Origin: Gammaproteobacteria bacterium
Lineage (GTDB): Bacteria; Pseudomonadota; Gammaproteobacteria; SZUA-229
Length of the DNA stretch: 13,412 bases
Assembly: GCA_026998145.1 (NCBI GenBank)
Contig: JALTRC010000113.1
Coordinates: forward strand, 1 to 13,412
Direction: 5' to 3'
The notes beneath the pieces were generated by a model. That model worked only from the letters and a program-made list of their open reading frames with translations, did no database searches and was not told the DNA's origin. Positions 13,410-13,412 of this stretch are shown piece by piece (within the stretch, counting starts at the first letter, position 1; each line of letters opens with the position of its first letter). Position numbers and translations under genes: made by a program.

Positions 13410-13412
13410 CAG

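Overview
The window looks like chromosomal DNA from a free-living, Gram-negative gammaproteobacterium of moderate GC content. The evidence is an MlaA-type outer-membrane lipoprotein, TypA/BipA, a PilZ protein, a CheW-type domain, a PhnD-like binding protein paired with a hybrid-free histidine kinase, and sigma70-like promoters. This placement is an inference from gene families; no rRNA or other taxonomic marker is present. I see no tRNA, CRISPR array, insertion sequence or phage gene. Gene density is high and no gap exceeds about 200 bases.

Layout. 1-157 (-): start of a secreted Sel1/TPR-like protein cut by the window edge. 240-2003 (-): a two-gene unit of a dihydrolipoamide-dehydrogenase-like flavoprotein followed after 3 bases by a small WCAPC thioredoxin. 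2076-2639 (-): a zinc-ribbon NUDIX hydrolase with a probable terminator after it. 2732-4099 (+): a PilZ protein, then an unrecognised 226-residue protein with its own promoter and palindromic operator-like site, then a 62-residue lipoprotein. 4121-4885 (-): MlaA, convergent with the lipoprotein. 4992-7445 (+): a PlsC-like acyltransferase, then a CheW-like/transmembrane/LysM fusion. 7457-10197 (-): a PhnD-like periplasmic binding protein and a PAS-containing sensor kinase overlapping by 4 bases. 10376-12190 (+): TypA. 12282-13409 (+): a response regulator fused to a degenerate GGDEF domain, behind a strong hairpin.

How the genes may work together. Most of the window concerns the envelope and signalling. 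MlaA and the acyltransferase act on phospholipids. The CheW-LysM fusion could link a cytoplasmic chemosensory-type complex to the peptidoglycan. The binding protein and kinase look like a ligand-sensing pair without an adjacent cognate regulator; the only response regulator in view lies beyond typA. PilZ and the REC/degenerate-GGDEF protein, which keeps an RxxD inhibitory-site motif but has lost the catalytic motif, both suggest cyclic-di-GMP reception rather than synthesis.

The best candidates for something undescribed are the CheW-TM-LysM fusion, the I-site-only GGDEF regulator with a possible switchable leader over its ribosome binding site, the PhnD-like/kinase pair, and the unknown gene under a palindrome that overlaps its -10 box.
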